A DNA stretch of 64,000 bases from Neptunomonas concharum (GTDB lineage Bacteria; Pseudomonadota; Gammaproteobacteria; Pseudomonadales; Balneatricaceae). A model generated the notes under the pieces. That model did no database searches, had not been told where the DNA came from, and worked only from the letters and a program-made list of their open reading frames with translations. The stretch is taken from contig NZ_CP043869.1 of the NCBI RefSeq assembly GCF_008630635.1, positions 1,426,001-1,490,000 on the forward strand, written 5' to 3'. The first letter of the stretch is position 1. Every line of letters starts with the position of its first letter. This document shows positions 1-8,267 of the stretch, piece after piece. The position numbers and the translations under genes are program-made.

Positions 1-998
1 CTCAGTGTAAGTGTCAAGTACTTGATGGCGGCGGCTCTATGCTGCCAACTGAAGAGTCTCACTTCACAATGCGTGAAGCGAAAGATGGTTGGCGTCTCAG
101 TTGTCAAGTTGCTGTGAAGCAGGACATGAACATTGAATTGGAAGAAGAGATCTTTGGTGTTAAAAAGTGGGAGTGTACGGTTGAGTCTAACCCTAACGTT
201 GCTACTTTCATCAAGGAATTGACACTACGCTTACCTGAAGGTGAGAACGTAGACTTCCGTGCAGGTGGCTATGTTCAGTTAGAGTGCCCTCCTCATGAAG
301 TGCACTACAAGGACTTCGATATAGAAGAAGAGTACCGCGGAGATTGGGATAAGTTTAACCAGTGGAAGTATGTATCTAAGGTAACTGAGCCTGTGATCCG
401 TGCATACTCAATGGCTAACTATCCAGAAGAGCGCGGTGTTGTGAAGTTTAACATCCGTATTGCTTCTCCACCTCCGGGTAAAGATGATTTGCCTCCAGGC
501 CAAATGTCATCTTACGTCTTCAGCTTGAAGCCAGGCGATAAGATCACTGTATACGGGCCGTTCGGTGAGTTCTTTGCCAAAGATACTGACAACGAGATGG
601 TCTTTATCGGTGGTGGTGCTGGCATGGCGCCAATGCGCTCGCACATTTTCGATCAGTTAAAGCGTCTTAACTCCAAGCGTAAGATCTCTTTCTGGTACGG
701 TGCGCGCTCGTTACGAGAGTGTTTCTATAACGAAGAGTATGATCAGCTTGCTGCTGAGAATGACAACTTCAAATGGCACTTGGCATTGTCAGATCCACAG
801 CCAGAAGATAACTGGGATGGCATGACAGGCTTTATCCATAACGTACTGTATGAGAACTATCTGAAGGATCACGAAGCGCCTGAAGATTGTGAGTACTACA
901 TGTGTGGACCACCAATGATGAACGCTGCAGTTATCCAGATGCTTTTGGATCTGGGTGTAGAGCGTGAAAACATCTTCCTTGATGACTTTGGTGGTTAA
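1..998 (+). CDS. nqrF: Na+-translocating NADH:quinone reductase subunit F (5' end cut by window)
   Basis: NqrF is the NADH-oxidising subunit of the sodium-pumping Na+-NQR complex of the inner membrane; it passes electrons through FAD and a 2Fe-2S cluster to the other subunits. The reading frame is open from base 3, so roughly 75 N-terminal residues (membrane anchor and first cluster cysteine) lie outside the window. Visible are the end of the ferredoxin domain (QCKC, then LSCQV for the last ligand), the flavin-binding RAYSMANYP, the NADH-binding [17 protein letters not shown] and the family C-terminus (CGPPMMNAA ... LDDFGG). The next genes, apbE and nqrM, are Nqr maturation factors, so this is the end of an nqr operon. 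Similarity to Vibrio NqrF is very high by eye. Confidence 0.97.
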   Translation, partial: QCKCQVLDGGGSMLPTEESHFTMREAKDGWRLSCQVAVKQDMNIELEEEIFGVKKWECTVESNPNVATFIKELTLRLPEGENVDFRAGGYVQLECPPHEVHYKDFDIEEEYRGDWDKFNQWKYVSKVTEPVIRAYSMANYPEERGVVKFNIRIASPPPGKDDLPPGQMSSYVFSLKPGDKITVYGPFGEFFAKDTDNEMVFIGGGAGMAPMRSHIFDQLKRLNSKRKISFWYGARSLRECFYNEEYDQLAAENDNFKWHLALSDPQPEDNWDGMTGFIHNVLYENYLKDHEAPEDCEYYMCGPPMMNAAVIQMLLDLGVERENIFLDDFGG

Positions 999-1004
999 TC
1001 ACTA

Positions 1005-2042
1005 ATGGATAACGGCTTTCGTATCCTGAAATGGCCGGCAGCACTGCTGCTGGCCTTTTTGTTTCTGAGTGGGTGTTCAAAACAACCAGCTGAAACAATA
1101 CTGTCCCTAAATGGCATGACGATGGGGACTACCTACACTGTGAAATGGGTTTCAGTGGATGATGTACATACCCAATCAGCACAGATTCAAAAAGAAATTA
1201 CGCAGGCTCTGGTTGATGTTAACCAGTCCATGTCTACGTACATTGATGATTCAGAATTATCTAAGTTTAACCAGATGCCTTCAGGCGCAGGGGTAATAGC
1301 CTCTGAGCCACTGTTTTTTGTATTGGCTTTAGCAGAATCTATTAGCGAGGCAACTCTGGGGGCATTTGATGTAACAGTCGGTCCCTTAGTCAATTTGTGG
1401 GGCTTTGGGCCCGATAAACGTATTATTAAAGCGCCTTCTGATGCATTGGTTGAGCAGCGCTTAACTGAAATCGGTTACCAATTTTTAGAACTTAATCCTG
1501 AAACGCGACAGATCACAAAAACTAAACCTCTTTATGTTGATCTCTCTGCTATCGCGAAAGGTTATGGTGTTGATGTTCTCGCCGCTATCCTTGAAACGCA
1601 TGGAATAGTGAACTATCTGGTTGAAATTGGGGGTGAACTGCGGACTTCAGGTCGTAAACCCGGTAACCAAGATTGGCGCATAGCCATTGAAAGCCCCACG
1701 CAAGGTGAGCGTCAGGTACAAAAAATTATCCGTATCAGTGATACCGGTATTGCTACATCGGGTGACTATCGTAATTATTTTGAAGAGGATGGCATCCGCT
1801 ACGCTCATACCATTGACCCTAAGACGGGGAGACCCATTACGCATAAGCTGGCGTCAGTAACGGTTTTAATGCCAACCTGTGCAGAGGCTGATGCATTGGC
1901 AACCGCATTTATGGTTATGGGCGAGGAGGCCGCCTATGAATATGCATCAAAAAATCAAATTGATGCGTTTTTTATAGTAAAATCTGAAACAGGGTTTATT
2001 GAAAAAATGACACCAGGATTTGAAAAGCGTCTGGTGAAGTGA
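1005..2042 (+). CDS. apbE: FAD:protein FMN transferase (ApbE), lipoprotein
   Basis: ApbE attaches FMN covalently to threonines of target proteins; in this context the targets are NqrB and NqrC. The 345-residue protein starts with a signal peptide and lipobox (LSGC, Cys about 24), so it should be a membrane-anchored periplasmic lipoprotein. Family motifs are present: GMTMGTTYTVKW (about 37), DVTVGPLVNLWGFG, the DLSAIAKGYGVD stretch, EIGGELRTSG, HTIDPKTGRPI and near the C-terminus AEADALATAFMVMG with the conserved acidic metal-binding residue. It begins six bases after nqrF stops and is followed by nqrM, the usual nqrF-apbE-nqrM order. Confidence 0.96.
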   Translation: MDNGFRILKWPAALLLAFLFLSGCSKQPAETILSLNGMTMGTTYTVKWVSVDDVHTQSAQIQKEITQALVDVNQSMSTYIDDSELSKFNQMPSGAGVIASEPLFFVLALAESISEATLGAFDVTVGPLVNLWGFGPDKRIIKAPSDALVEQRLTEIGYQFLELNPETRQITKTKPLYVDLSAIAKGYGVDVLAAILETHGIVNYLVEIGGELRTSGRKPGNQDWRIAIESPTQGERQVQKIIRISDTGIATSGDYRNYFEEDGIRYAHTIDPKTGRPITHKLASVTVLMPTCAEADALATAFMVMGEEAAYEYASKNQIDAFFIVKSETGFIEKMTPGFEKRLVK

Positions 2043-2046
2043 GGTT

Positions 2047-2298
2047 GTGTTGGATATTTTCTTTCTTGTGTTTGCAGGCTTAATGTTGGTTGTACTGGCG
2101 ATGTCAGTAGGTGTCCTTTTAGGGCGCAAGCCGATAGCAGGCTCCTGTGGTGGAATGGCATCACTGGGTATGGATACTGCCTGTGATATTTGTGGTGGTG
2201 ATAAAACCATTTGTGACGATGAAGATGAAAAAAGCCGTCGCATCGCGGAGTTAGCTAAATTAGATGAGCTGACTTATGAGGTTAAGGCGAAAGGCTAA
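2047..2298 (+). CDS. nqrM: Na+-NQR maturation protein NqrM (DUF539)
   Basis: This is an 83-residue membrane protein of the DUF539/NqrM family, required for Na+-NQR assembly and believed to deliver iron to the Cys4 iron site between NqrD and NqrE. One N-terminal transmembrane segment (about residues 4-25) is followed by four conserved cysteines (34, 46, 49, 56) in the pattern GSCGG...CDICGG...C. I chose the GTG at 2047, four bases after the apbE stop, because it gives the full membrane segment. It is the last gene of the nqr operon seen here. Confidence 0.93.
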   Translation: MLDIFFLVFAGLMLVVLAMSVGVLLGRKPIAGSCGGMASLGMDTACDICGGDKTICDDEDEKSRRIAELAKLDELTYEVKAKG

Positions 2299-2384
2299 TT
2301 TGCCCTTTTCTCTCCACAGTCTATTCTGCGAAAAGACTAGCCTAAGTGTCTGATAAAAAAGTATATAAAACTAAGGGGAAATGA

Positions 2385-3785
2385 ATGGCTGTTTATGAGT
2401 ATGACGTAGTTGTCATCGGTTCTGGACCTGCTGGCGAAGGGGCTGCAATGAATGCAGCTAAGCATGGTCGCCGTGTAGCGGTAATTGAAGAGCAGGAGAC
2501 TGTTGGTGGAAACTGTACCCACAAAGGTACAATCCCTTCAAAGGCGTTGCGTCACTCAGTTAAGCAGATCATTGAGTTCAACACTAACCCAATGTTCCGT
2601 GACATTGGTGAGCCTCGTTGGTTCTCGTTTCCAAAAGTCTTAAAACGTGCCGAAAAGGTTATGTCCAATCAGGTGATGCTGAGAACCAACTTTTATGCAC
2701 GAAATCGTGTTGATGTATTCTTTGGGCGTGCGGAGTTTGAAGATAAAAATACCGTACTGGTGAAAGGAACAGTCAAAGGTACAGAAACCTTAAGAGCTAA
2801 GAATATTATTATTGCGACGGGGTCGCGGCCTTACACGCCTGCTGATATCGACTTTTCCCACCCACGGATATACAACTCCGACACGATACTTAAATTAAGC
2901 CACACACCGCGTACGTTGATCATTTATGGTGCTGGTGTCATCGGTAGTGAGTACTGTTCTATCTTTAGTGGCTTAGGGGTGAAAGTCGACTTGATCGACA
3001 CCCAAGATCGTTTATTGTCTTTCTTAGACGGTGAAATATCGGATGCACTGAGTTACCACCTGCGTAATACTGCCGTTAAGATTCGCCATAACGAAGAGTA
3101 TGAAAGCGTCGAAGGGGATGATCACGGCGTGATTTTAAACCTAAAATCCGGTAAGCGTATTCGAGCTGATGCTTTCTTATGGTGCAATGGTCGTACGGGT
3201 AATACTGATAATTTAAATATTGAAGCAACGGGGTTGGCGCCAAATAGCCGTGGCCAATTATCTGTTGATGGTCACTATCGTACAGAGGTCGAAGGGATTT
3301 ATGCGGTAGGCGATGTTATTGGTTGGCCGAGTTTAGCTTCTGCTGCTCTGGATCAAGGGCGTTCGGCGGCGGCTGATCTGGTTGGTTCTGATTATTTCCG
3401 TTACATCAATGAGGTTCCAACCGGTATTTACACCATTCCTGAAATCAGTTCTATCGGTAAAACCGAAGAGGAACTGACTAAAGAGTGCATCCCTTATGAA
3501 GTAGGGCAGGCATTCTTTAAAGATACTGCACGCGCGCAAATTTCCAGCCAGCCTGTCGGTATGCTAAAAATTCTTTTCCATCGTGAAACCTTAGCCATTT
3601 TAGGGATTCACTGTTTTGGTGATCAGGCATCAGAGATTGTACATATCGGGCAAGCGATCATGCGCCAGGAAGGGGCTGCAAATACTATCGAGTACTTTGT
3701 TAATACGACCTTCAACTATCCCACGATGGCAGAAGCATATCGTGTAGCGGCCATCGCTGGTTTAAACCGGATTTCAAATCTATAA
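2385..3785 (+). CDS. sthA: Soluble pyridine nucleotide transhydrogenase SthA
   Basis: SthA is a cytosolic FAD flavoprotein that transfers hydride between NADPH and NAD+, mainly re-oxidising surplus NADPH. The 466-residue length is typical. FAD-binding [10 protein letters not shown] lies near residue 12 and the NAD(P)-binding [11 protein letters not shown] near 183. In the region that carries the redox disulfide in related lipoamide dehydrogenases it has [15 protein letters not shown], so the second cysteine is missing, which is diagnostic of SthA. The C-terminal interface motif [15 protein letters not shown] is present. A strong Shine-Dalgarno (AAGGGGA) precedes the second of two overlapping ATGs and decides the start. 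Confidence 0.96.
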   Translation: MAVYEYDVVVIGSGPAGEGAAMNAAKHGRRVAVIEEQETVGGNCTHKGTIPSKALRHSVKQIIEFNTNPMFRDIGEPRWFSFPKVLKRAEKVMSNQVMLRTNFYARNRVDVFFGRAEFEDKNTVLVKGTVKGTETLRAKNIIIATGSRPYTPADIDFSHPRIYNSDTILKLSHTPRTLIIYGAGVIGSEYCSIFSGLGVKVDLIDTQDRLLSFLDGEISDALSYHLRNTAVKIRHNEEYESVEGDDHGVILNLKSGKRIRADAFLWCNGRTGNTDNLNIEATGLAPNSRGQLSVDGHYRTEVEGIYAVGDVIGWPSLASAALDQGRSAAADLVGSDYFRYINEVPTGIYTIPEISSIGKTEEELTKECIPYEVGQAFFKDTARAQISSQPVGMLKILFHRETLAILGIHCFGDQASEIVHIGQAIMRQEGAANTIEYFVNTTFNYPTMAEAYRVAAIAGLNRISNL

Positions 3786-3789
3786 ATCT

Positions 3790-3831
3790 AATAAATAGCC
3801 GTCTAAGGGAACCACGTTGACGCTATTTATT
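3790..3831 (+). terminator. Probable terminator after sthA
   Basis: An inverted repeat with arms AATAAATAGC(C)GTC and GACGCTATTTATT, one base bulged, encloses a 15-base loop directly after the sthA stop and is followed by a T-rich run. AT-rich but long; it sits between convergent genes. Confidence 0.55.
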
Positions 3832-3902
3832 TTGATTTTTATGAGTGTGCTGGTTGTACTGTTTAGAGTGAGATGCTCAATTCAGTACAACTTGCCGCTG
3901 CT

Positions 3903-4211
3903 TTACTCGTTAGTGTCTGATGTTGATTTATGCTTAGTTGCTTGCTCTGATGCGTAATATTCATCTTCATAATACTTGCCCTTAATCTCGAGCTTTTTTT
4001 CGACAAAGCGATTAAAGCGGCTCCAGATAAAAAAAGCAGGTACCATCATTAAACCAATTACGAGCATCAGACCGGCTCCTTCATAACCTTGCGGCAACAA
4101 GGTAACTCCCCAGTCCATAACTCCGAAATGCTTACAAAGATAAAACCATCCAATCAGCCATGCAAAACCAATGGCTGTAGCAATATGATGTAGTAATTTA
4201 GCGTGTTGCAT
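3903..4211 (-). CDS. Small inner-membrane protein, unknown function
   Basis: I do not recognise this 102-residue protein. It has two predicted transmembrane segments (about residues 10-27 and 46-65) separated by a short loop, then a strongly charged cytoplasmic-looking tail from about residue 68 (WSRFNRFVEKKLEIKGKYYEDEYY) that ends in a polar Lys/Ser/Asp-rich stretch. It starts six bases after the stop of the Tus-family gene, so it is very probably the third gene of a PilZ - tus-like - membrane protein unit. No catalytic motif is visible. Confidence 0.75.
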   Translation of the reverse strand: MQHAKLLHHIATAIGFAWLIGWFYLCKHFGVMDWGVTLLPQGYEGAGLMLVIGLMMVPAFFIWSRFNRFVEKKLEIKGKYYEDEYYASEQATKHKSTSDTNE

Positions 4212-4217
4212 CGGGAA

Positions 4218-5078
4218 TCAATTCCTGTAGAGGTGAATACGTAAGCTACTTAAAAAAGGCGTAGGGTCAATTTTACTGTCCGACCTTAAAGCTCTGTTTC
4301 TTTGTTCCGGTGGTTCGGTAGGAAGTATATTGTGTTCGGGTAAAGTATCACCTTCATTTAATGGAATTAGTATCGGTAAAGGACAGTTTCTGGCTTGCCG
4401 TTGCCAGTGATTATCGGTGGTTTTCCAAGAAAAATTAGCTCGAATAACGGGTACTTGCTGTTGTATTTGCGCCAATGGTGTAGCTTGGTGCAAAGCTGAT
4501 AATTTCTCTAGCTGAATTTGAATGTGGGGCTGTGATATATCCAGTTTTAACAGCCTACCCATCGCTTCTTCAACACTGAGTTTGCGGATGCTTCGGCCGC
4601 TGCTATACCAACTAAAGCGAACACTATCCGGGCGGCTTTCCAAGAGGGGAATCTGTCGATAACACTGTTTAAGGTGCAAGCGTGCAAGGCCTGTTTGATT
4701 GAGTGAATTTGCCAGTGCTATAGAGCGTTTATGCAGATGCTCATGTAATTGAGGAAGTTCACTTTTTTTTAAATTTGCAATCGCAGTCTTAAGTCGTGCT
4801 TTGTGATGATTAAGGTGCTTCGCGGCTACTATTAATGACTCATTAGCTCCGACCAAACCGTAGTTTGTGGTGGTCTTCCTACCATCTTGGTGGTCTTTGT
4901 GCCATAGATCGTTATACAGCTCTCGAGCTATCTGCTTCTGCAATCCAGGCTCTTTTACCCACGGGAGCGATATGGATAAAGATGATTGGTAAAGCCGCTC
5001 ATCAAAGAGTCGCAAACTGTTGCTCATGGCGTCAAAAGCGTCTTCTATCTCAGATAAAAGTGTAGCAGAAACGGCCAT
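4218..5078 (-). CDS. tus: DNA replication terminus site-binding protein, Tus family
   Basis: The 286-residue protein aligns by eye along its length with Escherichia coli Tus (309 aa), which binds Ter sites and blocks replication forks from one side. Matching blocks include the N-terminal helix (LLSEIEDAFDAMSNSLRLFD versus Tus LVDRLNTTFRQMEQELAIF), the central block around VRFSWYSSGRSIRKLSVEEA versus LRFGWANKHIIKNLHRDEV, the RQARNCPLPILIPLN block versus VQHACPTPLIALIN, and the final SLRIHLYRN versus IPRLHLYVAD. Function is inferred from family membership; the overall identity is modest. It lies three bases after a PilZ gene and before a small membrane protein. No close copy of the E. coli Ter consensus was found beside it, unlike the TerB next to E. 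coli tus. Confidence 0.83.
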   Translation of the reverse strand: MAVSATLLSEIEDAFDAMSNSLRLFDERLYQSSLSISLPWVKEPGLQKQIARELYNDLWHKDHQDGRKTTTNYGLVGANESLIVAAKHLNHHKARLKTAIANLKKSELPQLHEHLHKRSIALANSLNQTGLARLHLKQCYRQIPLLESRPDSVRFSWYSSGRSIRKLSVEEAMGRLLKLDISQPHIQIQLEKLSALHQATPLAQIQQQVPVIRANFSWKTTDNHWQRQARNCPLPILIPLNEGDTLPEHNILPTEPPEQRNRALRSDSKIDPTPFLSSLRIHLYRN

Positions 5079-5081
5079 ATA

Positions 5082-5636
5082 CTAAATCGCGTCATGATGG
5101 CGAGTTTGGGCTTGAAGTACCCGTTGAGCAATAAGCCTACGGCAGCTCTCTGGCATTTGATAAAACGCTACAGCGACTTTCTGGGAGTCGGTATTTTCTG
5201 AAATAATCCGCTGAACCTGACCGTATAAGAGAACGCCTAAAAGAGGGTTTGAAAAAATAAGTTTGATTGCCAGATAATCCCCAGGCTTGCAGTTATTAAC
5301 CTCGCACTGCATCCCGCCCTCACTCAGATTAATAGTTTGCTTAGTTAGATGGTTGATTTTCAAACCGCTGCTGGCCAAGGTGCGAGTAATGGTATCCAGT
5401 TTTTGTGCTTGGAGGTTAAAGAGGGCTGCAATCTCTGGATGGGATTGGGCTATTGAGGCAATCAAATCTTGCTGTTGTTTATCCAGCTCTTGCACTTCGG
5501 CCAGTAGTTCAAAATAGGGGGATACCTCAAACTGAGAAGGTTGGATAGAGCGAGTTACCTCCTCCAAAGAAACGACCTCTACCTCCAGTGCGACATCCTT
5601 TTCTACCCGATAAAATTGCCTACGCTCCTGACCCAC
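5082..5636 (-). CDS. PilZ-domain protein (probable c-di-GMP receptor)
   Basis: PilZ domains bind cyclic di-GMP through an N-terminal RxxxR and a later [D/N]xSxxG motif. Both are visible: RQFYR at residues 6-10 and NLSEGGMQC near residue 104. Between them lies an unusually long, mostly helical insertion (about residues 35-95, rich in Leu, Gln and Glu), so this is a PilZ variant and not the minimal 100-residue domain. A comparable PilZ gene sits beside lolCDE in Pseudomonas. It is divergent from lolC and is the first gene of a minus-strand unit with the Tus-family gene three bases downstream. c-di-GMP binding is inferred. Confidence 0.87.
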   Translation of the reverse strand: MGQERRQFYRVEKDVALEVEVVSLEEVTRSIQPSQFEVSPYFELLAEVQELDKQQQDLIASIAQSHPEIAALFNLQAQKLDTITRTLASSGLKINHLTKQTINLSEGGMQCEVNNCKPGDYLAIKLIFSNPLLGVLLYGQVQRIISENTDSQKVAVAFYQMPESCRRLIAQRVLQAQTRHHDAI

Positions 5637-5732
5637 AGCGGCCTCCTATTACTGATTTTGTTGTTAGAGTATAACGGAGAATTTCTTATTTATGTTAGAG
5701 TTACTGCCCCAACTATGATTTAATCCGCCACC

Positions 5733-6977
5733 ATGTTCAGACCTTTTTCTATATACGTTGGCCTGCGTTATACCGCCGCCAAACGAAGTAATCATTTTAT
5801 CTCTTTTATCTCCCTAGTTTCGATGCTGGGGTTGATGTTAGGGGTTGCTGCATTGATTCTAGTACTTTCCGTTATGAACGGCTTTGATCGGGAGCTAAAG
5901 AATCGCATTCTTGGTATGGTTCCTCATGCCAGTATTACCGGTTTTGATGAGCCGATCGAAGATTGGCGCACGGTGGCGCAGACGATCGAAACGGACGGTC
6001 GAGTAGTCGCTACGGCTCCCTTTATTCATGCTCAGGGTATGTTGACCAACGGTGGTCAAGTCAGGGGTGTCGTTGTTCAGGGCGTTGAGCCTGAAGCAGA
6101 GAGTAAAGTTTCTATTGTTTCCCAGCATATGCTTAACGGCCAGTGGGATAACTTACAAAGCGGTGAGTTTGGCATTGTACTGGGAGATCTCCTAGCGCGC
6201 TTTTTGGGAGTGCGTATGGGTGATAAAGTAACCTTAGTGCTGCCAGAGGCTTCTATCAGTGTTGCGGGTGTCACGCCGCGCCTCAAGCGTTTTACGGTTG
6301 TTGGGATTTTCTCGGTAGGTGCCGAGCTTGATGGCAATCTAGCCTATATTCATATAGACGATGCTGCACGGCTCAAGCGTATTAAAGAAGGCGTTGAGGG
6401 CGTGCGTATTACCTTTACCGATTTGTTTAAAGCGCCGGTCGCTGTCCGGGAGATCGGTTTGACATTAGATGGTTATTTCATGGCCTCTGATTGGACGCGC
6501 ACCCACGGTAATCTCTTTCAAGCGATTCAAATGGAAAAGAAGATGATCGGCTTATTGCTATTTTTAATCGTCTTTGTAGCGGCATTTAATATTGTTTCGA
6601 CCTTGGTGATGGTGGTAACCGATAAAAAGTCGGATATTGCTATTTTGCGAACATTGGGCGCGACGCCCTCCATGATTATGCGCATTTTTATGGTGCAAGG
6701 TATTGTGATTGGTTTTGTGGGTACGTTGATTGGTACCGCCTTGGGTATTGTGCTGGCTTTAACGGTATCTGATCTTGTTGCCGGCTTAGAGCGTTTGATG
6801 GGGATCGAGTTTTTGTCCTCGGATGTATATTTCATCAATTACCTGCCTTCACAGCTGAATTGGCCTGATGTTGGGCTGATTGTAGCGGCGGCATTAACGA
6901 TCAGCTTTCTTGCTACGCTTTACCCTGCGTGGCGTGCATCCCGAACTCAACCGGCGGAGGCGCTACGCTATGAGTAA
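5733..6977 (+). CDS. lolC: Lipoprotein-releasing ABC transporter permease (LolC/LolE family)
   Basis: This is the membrane subunit of the Lol exporter, which extracts mature outer-membrane lipoproteins from the inner membrane and passes them to LolA. The 414-residue protein has the expected topology: one N-terminal membrane helix (about 22-46), a large periplasmic domain to about residue 268, then three helices in the MacB/FtsX-like fold containing DKKSDIAILRTLGATPSMIMRIF, ending PAWRASRTQPAEALRYE. It overlaps lolD by eight bases (ATGAGTAA). No second permease gene (lolE) follows lolD, so it may act as a homodimer like the LolF-type proteins of some gammaproteobacteria, or lolE may lie elsewhere. 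Confidence 0.93.
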   Translation: MFRPFSIYVGLRYTAAKRSNHFISFISLVSMLGLMLGVAALILVLSVMNGFDRELKNRILGMVPHASITGFDEPIEDWRTVAQTIETDGRVVATAPFIHAQGMLTNGGQVRGVVVQGVEPEAESKVSIVSQHMLNGQWDNLQSGEFGIVLGDLLARFLGVRMGDKVTLVLPEASISVAGVTPRLKRFTVVGIFSVGAELDGNLAYIHIDDAARLKRIKEGVEGVRITFTDLFKAPVAVREIGLTLDGYFMASDWTRTHGNLFQAIQMEKKMIGLLLFLIVFVAAFNIVSTLVMVVTDKKSDIAILRTLGATPSMIMRIFMVQGIVIGFVGTLIGTALGIVLALTVSDLVAGLERLMGIEFLSSDVYFINYLPSQLNWPDVGLIVAAALTISFLATLYPAWRASRTQPAEALRYE

Positions 6978-7656
6978 TCAGCCCGTATTGCTATGTGAGT
7001 CAGTGGGTAAAACCTATACGGAAGCGGGTTCCTCTTTAGAGGTCTTAAAAGAGATAGGTTTAACTGTGATGCAGGGTGAGCGGATCGCGATTATCGGCAG
7101 CTCCGGCTCAGGAAAAAGTACATTACTCAATATTCTGGGTGGCCTTGAAGCACCCACGGTCGGTGAAGTTAAGGTGGGCGGTGAGGCCCTGTATGAGGTA
7201 AGTGAAAACAAGCGTGCTGCTATCAGGAATCGCCAGTTGGGTTTCGTTTACCAGTTTCACCATCTGTTGCCAGAGTTTACCGCCGTCGAAAATGTAGCGA
7301 TGCCGCTACTATTGGGTAAAGAAGATATTGCTATCGCCCAGAAAAAATCGATCGAGATATTACAAGCAGTAGGTTTAGGTGAGCGTCTGAAGCATAAGCC
7401 TGCCCAACTCAGTGGTGGTGAAAGGCAGAGGGTGGCGATTGCTAGGGCTTTAGTAACGAGACCAGCTTGTGTATTGATGGATGAACCAACGGGTAATCTT
7501 GACCGTAATACAGCCAGTGATGTGCAGCAACTGATGGGGCAATTAAACCAAGAGCTTAACACGTCATTTGTGATTGTGACTCATGATCCTGAATTAGCTC
7601 ATCGGATGGATCGCGTGCTAGAGTTAAAGAGTGGGGGACTGCATAGGGTAGATTAA
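6970..7656 (+). CDS. lolD: Lipoprotein-releasing ABC transporter ATPase LolD
   Basis: LolD hydrolyses ATP to drive lipoprotein release by the Lol permease. The 228-residue protein shows Walker A GSSGSGKST (residues 43-51), Q-loop FVYQFHHLLPEFTAVENV, signature LSGGERQR, Walker B CVLMDEPTGNLD and the switch histidine in VIVTHD. The open frame runs further upstream, but the ATG at 6970 overlaps the lolC stop and gives the family N-terminus (MSNQPVLLCESVGKTY), so I use that start. It is translationally coupled to lolC. Confidence 0.96.
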   Translation: MSNQPVLLCESVGKTYTEAGSSLEVLKEIGLTVMQGERIAIIGSSGSGKSTLLNILGGLEAPTVGEVKVGGEALYEVSENKRAAIRNRQLGFVYQFHHLLPEFTAVENVAMPLLLGKEDIAIAQKKSIEILQAVGLGERLKHKPAQLSGGERQRVAIARALVTRPACVLMDEPTGNLDRNTASDVQQLMGQLNQELNTSFVIVTHDPELAHRMDRVLELKSGGLHRVD

Positions 7657-7663
7657 GGATTGG

Positions 7664-8188
7664 TCAGTTAGGTGGCGATTGTTTTTTTCGTCGCCCAGAC
7701 CAACTGCGTCTCACGTGCCAGATCCAAAACAGGTTGGCAGCAAAATAGCCGATTACACTAAAAATAACACCGCAGAAAAGAGATCCTACCAGTAGTGGCC
7801 ACCAGATGGCTGATATATCGCGAGACAATGATTCATAGGTAAAGTGCATCTCAACGGCTAGTTGAGGGGTGTTGAGCAGGTAAGTCCCCACCACATAGGT
7901 AAAATAAAAGATCGGCGGAATGGTAAGCGGGTTGGTAATCCATACTAAGCCTACAGAGATGGGTATGTTACTGCGCACCAGCAAAGCTAAAATAGCAGCG
8001 ATTAACATCTGTAAAGGCAGTGGTAGAAAAGCACAAAAGATACCGACAAGAAATGCCTTTGATACGGACTTGCGTGTTAAATGCCATAAGCCAGGGTCGT
8101 GCAAGTGGCTGCCTAGCCAGCTTAAATGCTTATGATTACGGACAGATGATTCATCTGGCATATACTTCTTAATAAGCTTACGGGGCAT
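7664..8188 (-). CDS. DUF2062 domain membrane protein
   Basis: This is a DUF2062 family protein of about 174 residues with unknown function. The frame is open for 29 more codons upstream, but the family start MPRKLIKKYMPD corresponds to the ATG at 8188, and this avoids overlap with comEC. The domain shows the family pattern of hydrophobic segments (LVGIFCAFLPLPLQMLIAAILALLV, then IPISVGLVWITNPLTIPPIFYFTYVVG, and a C-terminal helix pair) and the conserved ITNPLT motif. It is convergent with lolD and divergent from comEC; DUF2062 genes are often found next to comEC. Confidence 0.9.
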   Translation of the reverse strand: MPRKLIKKYMPDESSVRNHKHLSWLGSHLHDPGLWHLTRKSVSKAFLVGIFCAFLPLPLQMLIAAILALLVRSNIPISVGLVWITNPLTIPPIFYFTYVVGTYLLNTPQLAVEMHFTYESLSRDISAIWWPLLVGSLFCGVIFSVIGYFAANLFWIWHVRRSWSGRRKKQSPPN

Positions 8189-8267
8189 AGAGAAGTGTTC
8201 TTCTGCGGGGAATCCAGTAGAGGTATTATGCACAGCTAAACCAAGTAAGCCAACATCGAGATCAAGG

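Noticed and set aside
5637-5732. Possible Ter site near the tus-like gene
   Set aside because: Only partial similarity such as TTTTGTTGTTAGAG; no match to the conserved GTAACTAA half.
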